Source: Stereum hirsutum FP-91666 SS1 (taxonomy: Eukaryota; Basidiomycota; Agaricomycetes; Russulales; Stereaceae). From it: a stretch of DNA of 64,000 bases. Below the pieces are notes generated by a model. It had not been told where the DNA came from, did no database searches, and saw only the letters and a program-made list of their open reading frames with translations. The stretch covers positions 644,302 to 708,301 of the forward strand of contig NW_006763147.1 of NCBI RefSeq assembly GCF_000264905.1, in the 5' to 3' direction. Each line of letters begins with the position of its first letter. Position 1 is the stretch's first letter. Both the position numbers and the translations under genes were made by a program. This document shows, piece by piece, positions 46,061 to 58,704 of the stretch.

Positions 46061-48260
46061 GTGAATACATTGCACTCTTGTAGACTAAACTTAACGGGCC
46101 CTGATACCTTGGCCAGCCTCAGTATACACAAGCCCTCCCCAATCTTTCGCCTTCCGCCAGAAATCCTGCGGATGGTCCTCCTCGAGCTCAGTGTCAACGC
46201 TCCTCGTCACCAGACGTGCACAGGACAGAAGCCTATCCCCGGTTGGGTCACCATTACTCATGTCTGTAGCGTCTGGCGCCAAATTGCGTTGGAATACCCA
46301 GAGCTCTGGACGTCCATCTCTCGCGCCGTTGCACCGAACCAAGGCTGGCTGCTAGCATTTTTCGATCGGTCCTGCCAGAGAGTTTTGGATGTCGAGATGG
46401 ATCAGGGCTGGTACGGAGAACCCAGCGAACGACTACGCTCGAACTTGCACAGGATCCGAAATTTGACCTTAGGGGACGGGGTATACTTGGACGAGTTTCC
46501 CTTGAATATTTCGATGCCGATGCTAGAGAAGTTTTGCATCAAAGAGGAGCAGGATTATGGAAAGTCCGGGCCATCGGTCATCCCCAGCGATTTGTTTGCT
46601 GGTAATGCTCCTCGGCTCCGTGCCTTGCAGCTTCCATCGGGATACGAGCTTCCTGTAACATCTCCCCTTCTCCCACATCTCCACCATCTGTCATTGGGGC
46701 ACCACTACTGGTCCATACCATCCTGGATAGACCTCCTTCGCCGCACTTCGGTCCTGGAGACCGTCAGTTTGTCTTTTGCAGACGAGTGTTACGAATGCAA
46801 CATTGCGCAGGAGTACCACTCGGATGTCACATACCATGGCATCGCTCCTGTTGCTCTTCCTAACCTACGCCTTTTGACCGTTTCGAGCGGATGCCCTTAC
46901 ACACTCGATGCTTTTTTCGGCAAGATATCTTTCAATCCTGATCGGACGACTTTCATACGACCCACCATCGTTACGTCAGGCCTTGGCGACGACGACGACT
47001 ATCTAGTCGATACGCTGAGCGGCCTCAGCGACCTCACGAATCGCCCCCAGATTCAGCCACATGAATACCTCTCCATTTCCCTGGGTGCGGGGAGCAGTGA
47101 ACAGTCCATCGACTACCGCGGCTGGCGCACCGAACACTTAGAGAAGATGTGGTACCTTGCTACACATAAACCTACGCTTGGACCAACTGTCTGTTTCTCC
47201 AGATCTTTCACCGGCCTCGACTTGGACGAAGCTCCGCCCCATGAACCCAGCGTCTATGCTCCTTTCGCGCAGCTTTCAGCGATGTGCGAACACCTACCCA
47301 CTTCAGATGTGCTGGCGCTATGGCTTTCGATGTCTACAGAAGGCATCGAAGATGGCACATCAGAGTCTTACAACAGCGTTTCTGGATGGCGATCCTTTTT
47401 TGGCCACTTCAAAGGAGTCGAGATCCTTAGGGTGTCCGGTCCCTATGGGCTTCCCGAATTCCTGTCTGCTTTGGCACGGCTGAGTGCTCCATCCGCAGGC
47501 GGTGCGGACGGCGATGATGATAATCCTTTCCTCGTGCCACAGCATCACCTCTCCTTGTTTCTCCCATGCCTAAAGGAGATGGTTGTTGGAGATCTCGGTT
47601 CGAGAGCCGATACACCATTAGGGCGGCAATGCGTCAAGGCAACATATCGCTCTCTTTTCCGCTTCCTCCGACAACGGTACCTATCGAATGCTGCCCTCGA
47701 CCGTCTTTATCTCAGCCCGGGCTTGTGTCCGTTATTCTGTAACTCGGAAGAGGCGACGGGGATACTGAGTTATTATGTTGAGGACTCTGTTTCATGTCTC
47801 GAATGTGGAAGATCGTGGCACGGTTCGAAGAACTTGGGTATGTCTCTGCCGTCTCGACATTTCTGATATGTTTTCCACACTGACGCTGTCCTCAGGTTCA
47901 CACGACCGAAAGATCGAGATATTCGTATGGCTTCCCGATGGAATACGGCACACAGTTCGAGTAGACCCTGAGCATCTCGTTCATCGGTTGCTTACCCGGT
48001 TATACAAGGAAATTGACTTGCCTTTTGTGCGGTAAGTTATGACGGACTCTGCGATTGTTAACCTATATCCTCAGCACTGACTTCACTCACGATATAGTGC
48101 GACGTTGATGATGAAGAGATTCCGGCAGGAGGAAGGTGATGAGGACGAGGAAGTAATGGTCAAGTGTGATATGGACAAGAGCTTGAAGAGGGCTGGGGCT
48201 TACCCCCACGCGACTTTCATGGTAAAGGATGACAGCCTCATTCAAAAGTCGGAGGAATGA
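46061..48260 (+). CDS. F-box protein with C-terminal charged domain
   Basis: Three exons (46061-47837, 47896-48031, 48098-48260) give 691 aa. An F-box-like domain lies at about 25-80 (IFRLPPEILRMVLLEL.., WVTITHVCSVWRQIALEYPELW), followed by leucine-rich repeat-like sequence. A distinct C-terminal part (IEIFVWLPDGIRHTVRV, RLLTRLYKEIDLPFV, VMVKCDMDKSLKRAGAYP) has a ubiquitin-like or PB1-like look; that is inference only. Reading straight on at 47838 would stop after 601 aa, but splicing into exons 2 and 3 restores a longer conserved-looking tail. A second in-phase copy of exon 3 lies 250 nt downstream. It probably acts as an SCF adaptor. Confidence 0.8.
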
Positions 48261-48503
48261 ATTGTGATCACGAATGGAGGCGGTTGACTTTGAGTGACCG
48301 ATATCACTGTTTTTCCCGTATATATACTGTGCAAGAATATTTTGAGGGCATGCTTGGCCATGGGCCACACCGATCGGCACCACAAAACAAGGAAGGAATT
48401 CTACCCCGGTTTCCGGAAGGCAGGAACGGCGATTCCACGACTTGTTCAACTTTCCACCACAGTCATAGTACCGAGTCCGCCGCCGCGCATGACTTCTGAA
48501 AAG

Positions 48504-48639
48504 TTCGATGTTGATGTTGAGGGAGTTTGAGTGGCAAGATGATCTGGACGATGCGGTGATGCTAAAATGCGACATGGACGAGAGCTTGAAGAAGGCTGGA
48601 GTGTACCCCGGCGCAACGTTCACGTTGATGATAGAATAG
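48504..48639 (+). other. Duplicated alternative terminal exon of the F-box gene
   Basis: A copy of the last F-box exon: MLMLREFEWQD, then VMLKCDMDESLKKAGVYPG, against MMKRFRQEEGD, VMVKCDMDKSLKRAGAYPH in the resident exon. It keeps an AG acceptor (TGAAAAG|T) in the same phase and its own TAG stop. It could serve as a mutually exclusive last exon, or be a relic. Confidence 0.65.
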
Positions 48640-48830
48640 CACCAAGGAGCAGTCTGAATGAACATCGTGGTCATCCACAGGATTGATATTGTACATACAA
48701 AATGAAATGAACTACTACTATGAGGCATGCCGAAGGCATAGAGCGATCATGTATTCCTACTTCATCACGACTCAGACGAGGACGCGATCGATACTATGGA
48801 GGAACCCACAGGAGCCCGTCATTAGGGACG

Positions 48831-50279
48831 TTATGCGCTCGAATCCTTCACAGTGCCACAGAAGGTGCACGTCCAGAAGTCGGGATTTATACCCTGCTCG
48901 CCACAAACCCTACAACTCCATCCAGACTGTGTTGAAACCCGCTGAATTGGGCGTGGCGATGCACAAGCGTCACATTGCAGAGCGTGTACGGGATTAATGA
49001 GCGTACAGACGGAACACGGCCACGTTGTTGCTCCGCCTATTGAGGTAGGTGTGTCCGATGTCGATGCGGTTGTAGCGGCAGTAGGAGCGGTGCGGGGTGA
49101 TGAAGGAGAATACGGAGTAGAACGAGCCGATGACGAGGAAGTTGAAGTGGCGGGTTTTTCTCTCGATGCAGGATCTCGCCGTTTCCCCGAAGACGAAGAT
49201 GGCGGTGTGAAAGAGGTAGCGGCGGCATGTTGCTTTGACTGGGGTATCACAACCTTCGAAGGACCAGCAACAGCATTATCGTCGCCAACAATGATTACAT
49301 CGTCATCGTTTTCGACGAACTCGACGTCCGAGTCTGAATCGCTGTCGAATCTTAGGTCGATGACATCGTGCTTCACGCTATCTTTCGCCGCTTGTTCCGC
49401 CTCTCGCTCGGCCTGTGGCCCCGAACCACAGGACTTTGCGTCTTTCGCTCTTCTCTCAGCCGCCTGTTACGAGCATCAGCGTCAAATCGCAGTGAAAATA
49501 CGACTCAGGGGACATACCAAGGCAGCCACCTCTCTGGGACTCATGCCCGCACGGGCAAGGCCGCCTCCGCCGAGTTTTCCTCCACCGCCCAATACCTGGG
49601 CAAAACCTCTTCTCTTCTCTGCCGCTTGCAGCGCCTTCTGGCGGGCGAGATGTGGTGGCAGGTCATGCGAGACACCGAGGCCAAGCCTATGACCTTTGGA
49701 GAAGAAGCCTTCACCAGAATATCCGCTCCGCTTGAGTTCGTAGAACTCCTCTTCCAGACCAGATAGATATTTGTAGAATTTCTCATCATGTGGCCCGTGG
49801 ACATTATGTGTCAACTATACAGTCAAGAGTATGAACATACGTCCAGCACAGTGATGTACGAGGGCGGCCCACCTCATGAAGCATAGTGCCTATGATGTCC
49901 TCTTCCGGATAGAAAGAATCGGGAGCATGAGCGGGTCGTAATCGGATGAGAATCTTTCGACCACCATTGATATCTATGCGAAGGTGAGCAATATTCTACA
50001 AATGTTACAGAAACATATACCCACTCAGGCCTGGCTCAAGTAATTGAGGTTCAGCCGATGATTGAAAAGCAGTATGAAAGTCCACTCACCAAGGAGACTC
50101 GGGTTGTTGGGAAAAAATTCGCCAAGCGTAGGCAGCCTCCATGAATGTTTTCGCATGATAGGTTTGACTAAGGACGCGGTCCTCTGGAGGATCTTGAGAG
50201 CCTCGTTTGCTTTGGGTCTATCTTTGAGGTGCTCAATGGATGTGACCCAGACATCGGTGCTGCTATTCAGGTTTGACAT
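48831..50279 (-). CDS. WSS1: Wss1-type WLM metalloprotease (DNA-protein crosslink repair)
   Basis: SUMO-targeted DNA-protein-crosslink protease of the Wss1/SPRTN group. Exons: 50279-50090, 49973-49873, 49814-49518, 49463-48831; 406 aa. The WLM domain contains LGEFFPNNPSLL, RKILIRLRPAH, and the zinc-binding active site HELTHNVHGPHD, which is split by intron 2 right after HE. SGYSGEGFFSKGHRLG follows. The C-terminal half is acidic and Ser-rich with a likely SUMO-interacting stretch (DVIIVGDD). Two RanBP2-type zinc fingers close it (WPCSVCTLINPVHALQCDAC; WSCRVCGEQGINPDFWTCTFC). Nuclear, from family knowledge. Confidence 0.93.
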
Positions 50280-50954
50280 TGTGTCGAAGATGGAGTGAGA
50301 GACTTAGTATCAGTTCACTGAGAGGCGGTGGTCACAAGTAGGATAGTGGGCCAAGACTACAGGTCAAGACGACGAATGATCTACGGACACAAGCTGAGTA
50401 GATATGTACGCGTGTGTGTGATAGACGTGGCCCAGCGACGCGCGTCCAGATGGGTAAGCAAGATTCTGAAGGGTTCTGCAATGTTCAGGGAGTAACTGGA
50501 GCGTACACTGCGGAGAAAGTTTTATGACATGCTCAGGGTGTATGGCTGGATATTAGCAAGACAGCTGGATGGCGGGAAAGGTCCGGGTGTCGGACTCGGA
50601 GGACTGCAACAAGTTGTGGATCCAGACGCCACATCAACAAGGGCCGGGATTAACCGGATATTTTAAGCTCCGCAACACCGACTATTCCTGTGGCGACTTA
50701 CAGTGTGGCGTACTTATGGCGACGTGCATCACAGTGAGCGAGCAGGGGGTCGACTGAGGTTTGATTATCAGTCAACTACAGTAGGCGCCAATTCTCTGAG
50801 GAGTCTTACCCAAATTTCGACGGCCTGGTTGCGGCCTGAAGTGATAAGATACATAAGCATAAACAATGTGGGCCCATCATTACCGTACACCCGCTCAGTA
50901 CTAGTTAATCTGTGAAGAGAATATAATCAACTACAGTGATGTAGGATTAACTGG
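50280..50954. other. Intergenic region
   Basis: Nothing recognisable; it separates the WSS1-type gene from the 3' end of the SPRY gene. Confidence 0.5.
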
Positions 50955-51949
50955 TCATGTTCTTGAGTATGCCGGCAAGTCCTCCTCTTCCGCGCCACTC
51001 GGGCCCGCCAACTTCATCCCAACATGTCCCTCAATCTTCCACGCCCAATCGTTACCCTCCTTCCACACAAAAAGTTCTTGACCAAAATTGACCTCGACTT
51101 CATTCCTACCACATACGCCAATCGCAGCATATACGTCGTATTGCGCCCGCGGGAGGAACATACCTGTGAAGGCGTCGGGGAGACGACGACCGTTATGGGT
51201 GAAGAAGATAGCGCCGCTCGAGAAGACGTAGCCACAGCCTATGATGTCGTTTGGAGAGATGTGTTTTATGCCAGGAGGTAGAGCATAATCCCGGCCACCG
51301 TCTGGATCTTCGCAGAACTTGCGAAGATCGTCCAGATGAAGAGCTGCGCTGAGACGGTTCCAGCCTGGGAGACGAAACTCTGGATACGGTTTACATGCCA
51401 TGCCTGACATCCGCAAGCAACATCGAAGAGTGAGCGATATATCGCAGATAGAGGATAAACGGAAAGGTAGCGCTCACCGACGGCAATTACATCGTCCATT
51501 CGATTGACCTGCACCTCGTAGTACACCCCATTCTTCTTCTTGGTATCATACCACCCACCCACAATGGGCAAATTACTGAAGACACAAACATCCTCGCACT
51601 TCTTCTCTGTTCTCATTCTGATGACATCACCCCCTTCGATCTCGCCCACAAACCGAGTCGTATGTGGTCGCTCCAGTGTCCAGGCGCCACATCCTTGCTT
51701 CTCTATTCGCTCGACGATTTCGGATGGAAGAGGTCTGGCAGGGTCAACAGGATATTGATTGCAGAAAGCCTCTGCGGTATCGTAGTCTGATTCGGAAGCT
51801 TCGTTGTAAAGACCTAGAGTATGTTTCTTCTCGGGTGCAGGGGCCCATTCTGGTGGAGGTGGTGCGGTCTCTGAATGTTTGAAGAAGGTGCGAGATGGAA
51901 GTGGTTGGTCGCCACGTCTGGTACGAGAGTGATTCCAGTGAGAGAACAT
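50955..51949 (-). CDS. SPRY-domain protein (Ssh4/Ear1-like)
   Basis: Two exons (51949-51478, 51403-50955), 306 aa. The SPRY/B30.2 domain spans most of the protein (GCGAWTLERPH, FSNLPIVGGWYDTKKKNGVYYEVQV, IIGCGYVFSSGAIFFTHNGRRL, YAAIGVCGRNEVEVNFG). In yeast, Ssh4 and Ear1 are endosomal adaptors that recruit the Rsp5 ubiquitin ligase. The frame is open upstream to 52075, adding a hydrophobic segment (ILWRLLLRLIYAIMF), so a membrane-anchored longer start is possible. The ATG at 51949 is used here for lack of a decisive signal. A proline-rich stretch (APPPPEWAPAP) follows the start. Confidence 0.8.
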
Positions 51950-52484
51950 GATAGCGTAGATAAGCCTCAGTAACAGCCGCCAAAGAATATAGGAACGATG
52001 AAGGGTTAGAAAGGTCTCTGAAGCGCAGCCTTTAATACTGTGGTGAACAGCTTGAACAAGCAGATTCGAGAACAATGGCTAATGAGATCCGGGTGCAGTG
52101 TCATCTTGTCCTGCACTGAGCGCCAGCGGCCGGCACAGCTTGGCGTTATCTCCGTGGCTGTGCTGGATACAATAAACTTTCCTTCTTGCCTATCCTTCGC
52201 AAGCCCGTCGCTATGCAGGTCCCGTGAACGGGAATAAACGCCAGCGTTATGATTTTAGTCCCATCCTACTAATGTACACACAGTAAAGAAACAGCAGGTT
52301 CGAAAACAGAAAAATAGCAAGGAGAAAGCGATGTGATAGAACACTGGGAGAAGGTAGAGATGTAATAGTGAGGAACATGCGAGATGAGTGGGTTTATCGA
52401 TGCCAAGGATATGATGATGATTGAGAGAAGTAAAGAACTCGGTGAAACAGAAACATGTGATGAAGGTGTGGTGGAATCTTTGGA

Positions 52485-53351
52485 CTAAAGGGAAGCGGAG
52501 GCGGTTCGCGTCGCCCTTAACTTCCCAAGAAGGCGCATGGGAGCGGCGCGTACGGCTGCCACGATGCTAGAGGCTGACGAGGGGGCCGCCTCGCAGAGAG
52601 ATGTATCGTCCTTCAGTTCGCCACCCTCAGTGGTGACGAATGTAGATTCAGAGTCTACGGCTGAAAATAGAATGAGTTGCTACCCTCATCGCAGTGTATA
52701 CGAAAGACTTACTATGCAATGAATCTGAGCGGCGAGGTCTAGAATCATCGAGCGGTGCTTCCTGTTGGTGACCAGCAGGAGCACCGTCTGCTACGGTGCA
52801 ATTAGAGGCCAACGCGGCTTTGCGTTCTTCTTCCTGCAACCTCATTCGAGCTTCTGCAGACGACCTCTGCATGCAAGATCGTGCCTTCAGAACGGGCGAC
52901 GAACTCGTCTACAGAGGGTTACTCACGGAGAGGGTGGCGCGCAGATCCTTGACGTCCTTGGACACGAAGGACACTTTCCGTGCCAGCCCAGTAAAGACAC
53001 CGGTATAATCATGCACGCATGACAAGCTGGCTGCATGAACTTCGCTTCGGATGAGCAGGACAGCATCCTGAAGACTAGTGAGGCATCCAGTCAGCATGCC
53101 TGCAGCTATGACAATATATATAATATACCGTACATCGCAAGCCTTCTTTTGACATGGCGCAAAAACGACGTATCCAGCAAGGCTTCCTCCTCTGCTTCAT
53201 GCAGGAGCGTCTCGGTTTCTTTGAATACGGCGTCAAGCTCCTGCATTTGCTTGGAAGGGAGGAACGCGCGAATGATCGAAAAAGCCATGCTGCCGAACGT
53301 GAAAATAGTTGCTACTGTGCCGAACCATGTCATAGCAGCTTCAGAGTACAT
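52485..53351 (-). CDS. Membrane-anchored coiled-coil protein, unknown
   Basis: Four exons (53351-53134, 53074-52927, 52866-52713, 52660-52485) give 231 aa with closed phases. One N-terminal helix (MTWFGTVATIFTFGSMAFSI) is followed by long amphipathic helices (KQMQELDAVFKETETLLHEA, EARMRLQEEERKAAL) and a Ser/Ala-rich tail. No enzymatic motif; the family is unknown to me. It is divergent from the kinase gene, with about 500 bp of shared upstream sequence. Confidence 0.65.
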
Positions 53352-53853
53352 GGTGGCCTAGCAAAGCATCAGACATAACGCATGAGTCTTCTATCTAATA
53401 GTGGCCTTGAGTAGGTATGGTAACACACTCACGAGGTGGAGTTAAACAGGCGAGGATACTACCGATTCGTCTGCGGACTCGATATGGAGCTTTGGTTGGC
53501 TGTTGAGATCACAGGTGGAGGTATGGGCGGACAATGGCAGGGGGTAGGACGGAAGGGTGATTGAAGCATGGCTTGAGAACCACCGTGAGCTTATATGACG
53601 GGCTGAGTGTGATTGTGAAGGCCTCGAGGAAATCGTGCATTTGAGAGGTACGTACGCGTCGACCGGCAAGGCGGTTCCACAGCATTTTACTCACGGTCTA
53701 CACGGCCCGCTTCTTCCGTTCGGTGTCTACTTCGGAAGCAAAGTCTGAACCTAACGCTCACTTTCTCAACTGATTCAACTCGTAGCTCCGAAGACAAACC
53801 CTGATGCACCTGTCCTGGCTCACTTGAAGCTCTTGTGGACCACAAAAGACTAG

Positions 53854-55212
53854 ATGACTCTCGATGAATCTCGACTACCTTCCTATGCCCTGCTATCTCC
53901 AGAAAATCTACGCCTTTACGAGGCAGCGACTGAAAGAGGACTTTTCAACGTCCAGCCTGGGGAGGAATTCTGGCGCGATCGTTATCATTCACTCTACGCC
54001 CGAGGCTATCAATTGAGACCTCGCTACTGTCCCGAATGGAAGCCATCCTGGATAGGGACCAGAGCTGATCCCATTTTCTGTGAAGATTCGATTGCATCAG
54101 TGGTGAAATTCGAGTCCTTTTTAGTCCCTGCTCGTTCCTACATTAACGATAGACTATGGGCAGCACATGGACGTTATGGACGCTACTCGCCGCGAAGATG
54201 GAAAACTTGTCTCTCTCAAAACAATACGTCGCAATGACAGCGAACTTGACATTGCACTGTCCCTTACTACTCCAAACCTCATCAAACACCCCATGAACCA
54301 CTGCGTCCAAATTTTGGACACCTTCGTTGATCCTCTCGAAACTGATAGGTACTTCATCGTGATGCCGTACCTGCGACCTTATGATGACCCACCATTCGGC
54401 GCTGTCGGAGAGGCCATGGACTTCGTACGACAAACGTTAGAGGTTGGTCCCATCTAAGTGTCCGAGTTAACACAACGACTAACGGCCCTTCTGTTTGTAG
54501 GGCATTTGCTTCATTCATAGTCAGAATGTTGCACACAGGTAACTCTCTCCGCAATATTTATGGAACATATTGACCTGAACGTAAACCTTGCCAGAGACTG
54601 CACATCTGAGAATATTATGATGGATGCCTCACCCATCTTTCCCAACGGCCACCATCCCGTTCGCAGGTCTGCCACACCAGATGGTGTCCGGGTTGCACAT
54701 CCGCTTCCTCGAATAGATCATCCGGTCAAATACTATTTCATCGACTTCGGCATATCGACTCGGTTCGGTCTAGGTGAATCAACGTTCGTGGTTGGAGCCA
54801 AAGGCAGAGACAAGGAGCTTCCGGAGCTTTCACGGGATATACCATATAACGCAATGCAGGCCGATATCTTCATCTTGGGTAATATGTACAAGAAGGATTT
54901 ACTACAAGTTAGTGCCAATCCACCTGTGTTTGTATAGCATTCTTATACGCTCATTTTTCTGCACAGCGGTTTCACGGCCTAGACTTCCTCGCTCCTTTGA
55001 TCTCGTCCATGACCGACCGGATTCCCTCCCAACGGCCGACAGCCCCGAACGCGCTGTCACAGTTCAACATTATCAAGTCGAGTTTGAATACCCTCGTTTC
55101 GCGCTGGCGTTTGCGACCGCGAGAGGAATCGGTCCCGGAGCGTGTCGTATACGATACGGTGGCGGTGGCGCGTGAGACGTATCATCACCTGAAAAAAATA
55201 GTCGGACAATAG
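53854..55212 (+). CDS. Protein kinase-like protein
   Basis: Five exons (53854-54102, 54164-54442, 54501-54538, 54595-54907, 54967-55212), 374 aa. Kinase landmarks: Lys in GKLVSLKTI, hinge YFIVMPYLRPY, catalytic HRDCTSENIM (split by an intron inside the Arg codon) and metal-binding FIDFGIS. The activation segment lacks a clear APE (ELSRDIPYNAMQADIFILG serves that place). The glycine loop is not obvious. It belongs to the divergent kinase-like families expanded in basidiomycetes; substrate unknown. HRD and DFG are intact, so activity is possible. Confidence 0.82.
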
Positions 55213-56157
55213 CCCAGTACGTTCTGTTATATACTGCTTCTTAACCTTATGTATTCTATACAGCATACTTAGCACGTCCCCTAGCAAGTCGATTTCTCCT
55301 TGTCCCGCTCATGCCTACCATGATTGTAACGCTGCTACTCGCCTCGACTACCGCACAAGCAATCCCTATGCCTGATCCGTTCGTCAAAACGGCAGCATAT
55401 TGAAAGTTGCTCGAGTATTGCTGGACGGATCTTGCAACACAAGGTCTTTGAGGTTCGGGTACTGGAAGGTGGAAGTGAAGGTTTCCTACGGAACAAGCGG
55501 CGTCGGGAAAGCCGGTGATGGTTTATTATCTCTTTGCATATCTTGTTTTCCCATCTAGCTGTGTTGTGCTATCAGTAGCGGTACGTCCCAGCCATTGTAT
55601 TGCTTGCTATCATCGCTCTGTGAAATATGTATCAACTGTGATCAGAAGGCCCTATTCCGTGTCATTACCAAGACTGTTGAGACGTACTGACTAATTGTGC
55701 GCATGATCCGTAAGCTCGAGAGTTCTGGTCTCAGCCATGAATCGTACGTTCCAGTTGGTGGATTCCAAGTGCTTCCTAAGCAAAGGCAAGAAAGTTCGAT
55801 TCAAGCTCGATTACACACCGCTGCGCTGAGAAAGACGGACGTGCTGCTGACTTGTTTTCTTCCCAGCGGAGTCAGTCTCGCAACGAGTTTGGGTTGGAGA
55901 AGTTCTTTCGAGCCTTTCACATACCTAAAACGGCACGATGTCATGAACGTACACGGAACAGCCGACACTGATGCTGCTACGCAACAATAAGATCGCAGGA
56001 ACCATCAAAGACAGGCTTTCAGCTTAGGGACACCCGATCATGCTCATACATATGACGCACAAAGAAGAATCGATATCCCAGGTGATAGCCGTTGATGCGC
56101 ATGGTCAAGTATAAGAAGGCGAACTTTGGAAGGTATCCCACCCGTACATAGTACGCT
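55213..56157. other. Intergenic region
   Basis: No supported gene. A 30-codon frame at about 55.31-55.40 kb begins with a signal-peptide-like MPTMIVTLLLASTTAQA but stops soon after and has no visible continuation. Confidence 0.4.
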
Positions 56158-57110
56158 ATGGCCCCTAACACCTCCAACGACAAAATCATCCTTTACGACT
56201 TCCCAGGAAGGAACCCTGGAGGAGCATTCTCGCCGAGTACATGGAAGGCTAGGTGAGTTAGTGATCGGTGGAAGATATCTTTCCACAGCTTATCTATTGT
56301 GTACTCTACCACCTCCATGATCTCGACAGGCTCGCCCTGAACATGAAGGGCATTTCCTACCGCACGGTCTGGGTCGATTCCCCCGACATCGCTTCTCACT
56401 GCATTTCCATCGGTGCCGAACCCACTTCTTATTCCATCAACCCAGTCGACGGCACAAAGACTCCAAAATACACATTCCCCGTTATCCACGACCCCGCCAC
56501 CGGTGCCCTAGTCTCCGATTCATTCAAGATCGCGAGGTATCTCGATAACACGTACCCCTCGCACGTCAGCTCCTTAGTCGCGAAGAGTGGATTCCAATTG
56601 TCAAGGGATTTGAAGTTTGCTCCCGCGGGGACGGCGGCGTTGCAGATGGTATTTGAGGATATATGGATGGCGAAGATCGTCATGAACGTGTTCCCGATGC
56701 TGGTCGTTGATATTGCCAACTCATCAGCCACGGCACGAGCGCGGGAAGATTTCAGAGAGAAGAGGGAGGCGCGTTTTGGAGTGAAGCTGGAAGAGATGTG
56801 TCCTCCTGAGGCGAGACCTGTGATGTGGAAGAAGGCGCTAGAGGGCTTCACGCAGGTCGGAGTGTGGTTGGATGAGAACGGTGGTGAGGGGCAGTTCGTT
56901 ATGGGAGATAAGTTGAGTTGGGCCGATATAATCATAGGGTCGTGGCTATTGATGATGAGGAGGATGTGGGGAGAAAGGAGTAAAGAGTGGCAAGAGCTGA
57001 TGAGTTTTGAAGGAGGAAGATGGAAAAGGTTTTACGAAGTCATTGCGACGTGGAACTATGTTGATGAGGACGGCGAAGCTAGTTTGAAAGAGTGGCTCGA
57101 GACCGAGTAG
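56158..57110 (+). CDS. LigE-type (etherase-related) glutathione transferase, copy 1
   Basis: Cytosolic glutathione S-transferase of the fungal GTE/LigE-like class, linked to reductive processing of lignin-derived or other aromatic compounds (family knowledge). Exons 56158-56252 and 56330-57110; 291 aa if read straight. The thioredoxin fold is visible (IILYDFPGRN, FSPSTWKARLALNMKGI, TYTFPVI-like KYTFPVI, VSDSFKIARYLDNTYP), followed by the helical domain (FVMGDKLSWADIIIGSWLL). An in-frame 51-nt stretch inside exon 2 (after YPSH, GTCAGC..TTTGAAG) encodes 17 residues absent from the tandem paralog and may be a removable intron. Confidence 0.87.
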
Positions 57111-57589
57111 TCTGCTTTCTGGTATATTTATGACTAATTGTTTTTGCGTGTCCGGCACGGATCGAGCAAGAAGACACTAAGGCGCGCCCTTAGAGGACTT
57201 CGCATTTGAGTAAATATGGTTAATTTCTCAACTCCTTTTCAGATAGCGAACCAAAACAAGCAGACTTTCCCGCAGCTCGAGCTCCGTCATTACCTGCCAT
57301 TGATCCGTGCAGACAATGGCACGAGAGGCTCCCCAACGGATAAAACCTGCCACAAACATGCTTGTTCCCTGTTGGACAACTGGAACGGCAGAGAAGACGG
57401 ATCAATGCGGGAGGCGGGTCTCGTGTGGTATTGAGACACGAATGTTGGTGCGTGTTGGGTTTCTAGAGGCGTGTGTGAATGAAGGTAAGGCGTCCAGCTC
57501 CATGATCTGTTCCCATCCACCAGTCTACGTTTGCACGAGATCCATAAAAGCAATAAATCCCTGTATTGAGGCATTGTGGAAAGCGTGTC

Positions 57590-57653
57590 TATCCCTAGAA
57601 TGACTAAGATGAAATGGAAAATGTGTCCATCCCTAGAATGACTAAGATGAAAG
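57590..57653 (+). repeat. Two-copy tandem repeat, period 38 bp
   Basis: The string ATCCCTAGAATGACTAAGAT recurs with a 38-bp shift in the spacer between the two GST genes. Confidence 0.8.
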
Positions 57654-57763
57654 ATGCTGAGTAAGAATTTACCTATTGACACGCAGGTTATAAGACGAAA
57701 TGGTCGTCACTCACCTTGGACATTCGAAATATTCGAATAATATCCCCTCCCGCTATCATAATA

Positions 57764-58652
57764 ATGACCAGCTCTGCAAAGGAAATTATCCTCTACGACT
57801 TCCCTACCAAAGTGCGGAACGGAGCGATGTCTCCACACACCTGGAAGATTAGGTACGAACATTTCTTCTTTCTGGTGGCCTGCACGGCTTCATTCGCGAC
57901 TGGTCATTATTGATCCTGAAATTATGGTCAGAATGGCGTTGAACGTGAAAGGCATACCCTACCGCACCGTCTGGGTCGAATGCTGCGACATCAAATCTCA
58001 TTGCATCTCCATCGGCGCCAAGCCAACCGCCTACGAAGTCAACCCCGTCGATGGGTCCAAAACGCCGCTTTACACGTTCCCTGTCATCCAGGATCCCGCC
58101 ACCGGTGCTATCGTTTCCGACTCCTACAACATCGCTCTCTATCTCGACAAGACGTACCCTTCCTCCAACGTCACCCTCATTCCCGCTGGGACACAAGCAC
58201 TGCAAGCTGCATTTCAGGACGTGCTTGCGGAGAAGATAGCGGGGAATATCATGCCCTTGATGATCCTCGATATCAAGAAACAAATCACGAACAAGAGTTA
58301 CGATTGGTGGTGCAGGACGAGGGAGGAGAATTTCGGGAAGCCGGTGGAGGATTTGGTTCCGGCAGAACAGAGGCCAGCAATGTGGAAGAAAGGCATGGAG
58401 GGTTTCAAGCAGGTTGGAGATTGGTTGGATATGGACGGTGGTAGGCAATTCCTGATGGGCGACAAGTTAAGTTGGGGAGATATTCAGCTTGGAGTATGGC
58501 TTTTGGCGATCCGGATACTGTGGGGAGAAAATAACAGGGAGTGGAAGGAGCTGATGGGTGTGGACGGGGGGCGGTGGAAGAAGTTCTTCGAGGTTATCGA
58601 ACGATGGGCATATGTGGATGAGGAGGGCATTGCAGCTTGGGCGGCTCTTTAG
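57764..58652 (+). CDS. LigE-type (etherase-related) glutathione transferase, copy 2
   Basis: Tandem paralog of the gene to the left. Exons 57764-57852 and 57932-58652; 269 aa. Same plan: IILYDFPTKV, MSPHTWKIR, then MALNVKGIPYRTVWVE, LYTFPVIQDPATG, VSDSYNIALYLDKTYP, and the C-terminal FLMGDKLSWGDIQLGVWLL. The intron sits at the same codon (Arg of TWK-x-R) as in copy 1, supporting recent tandem duplication. It lacks the 17-residue insert of copy 1. Function as for copy 1, from family knowledge. Confidence 0.9.
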
Positions 58653-58704
58653 CCTTTATAAAGCATGTGACAACGAACCTCATTCTATTCTCAATATTAA
58701 AGTA

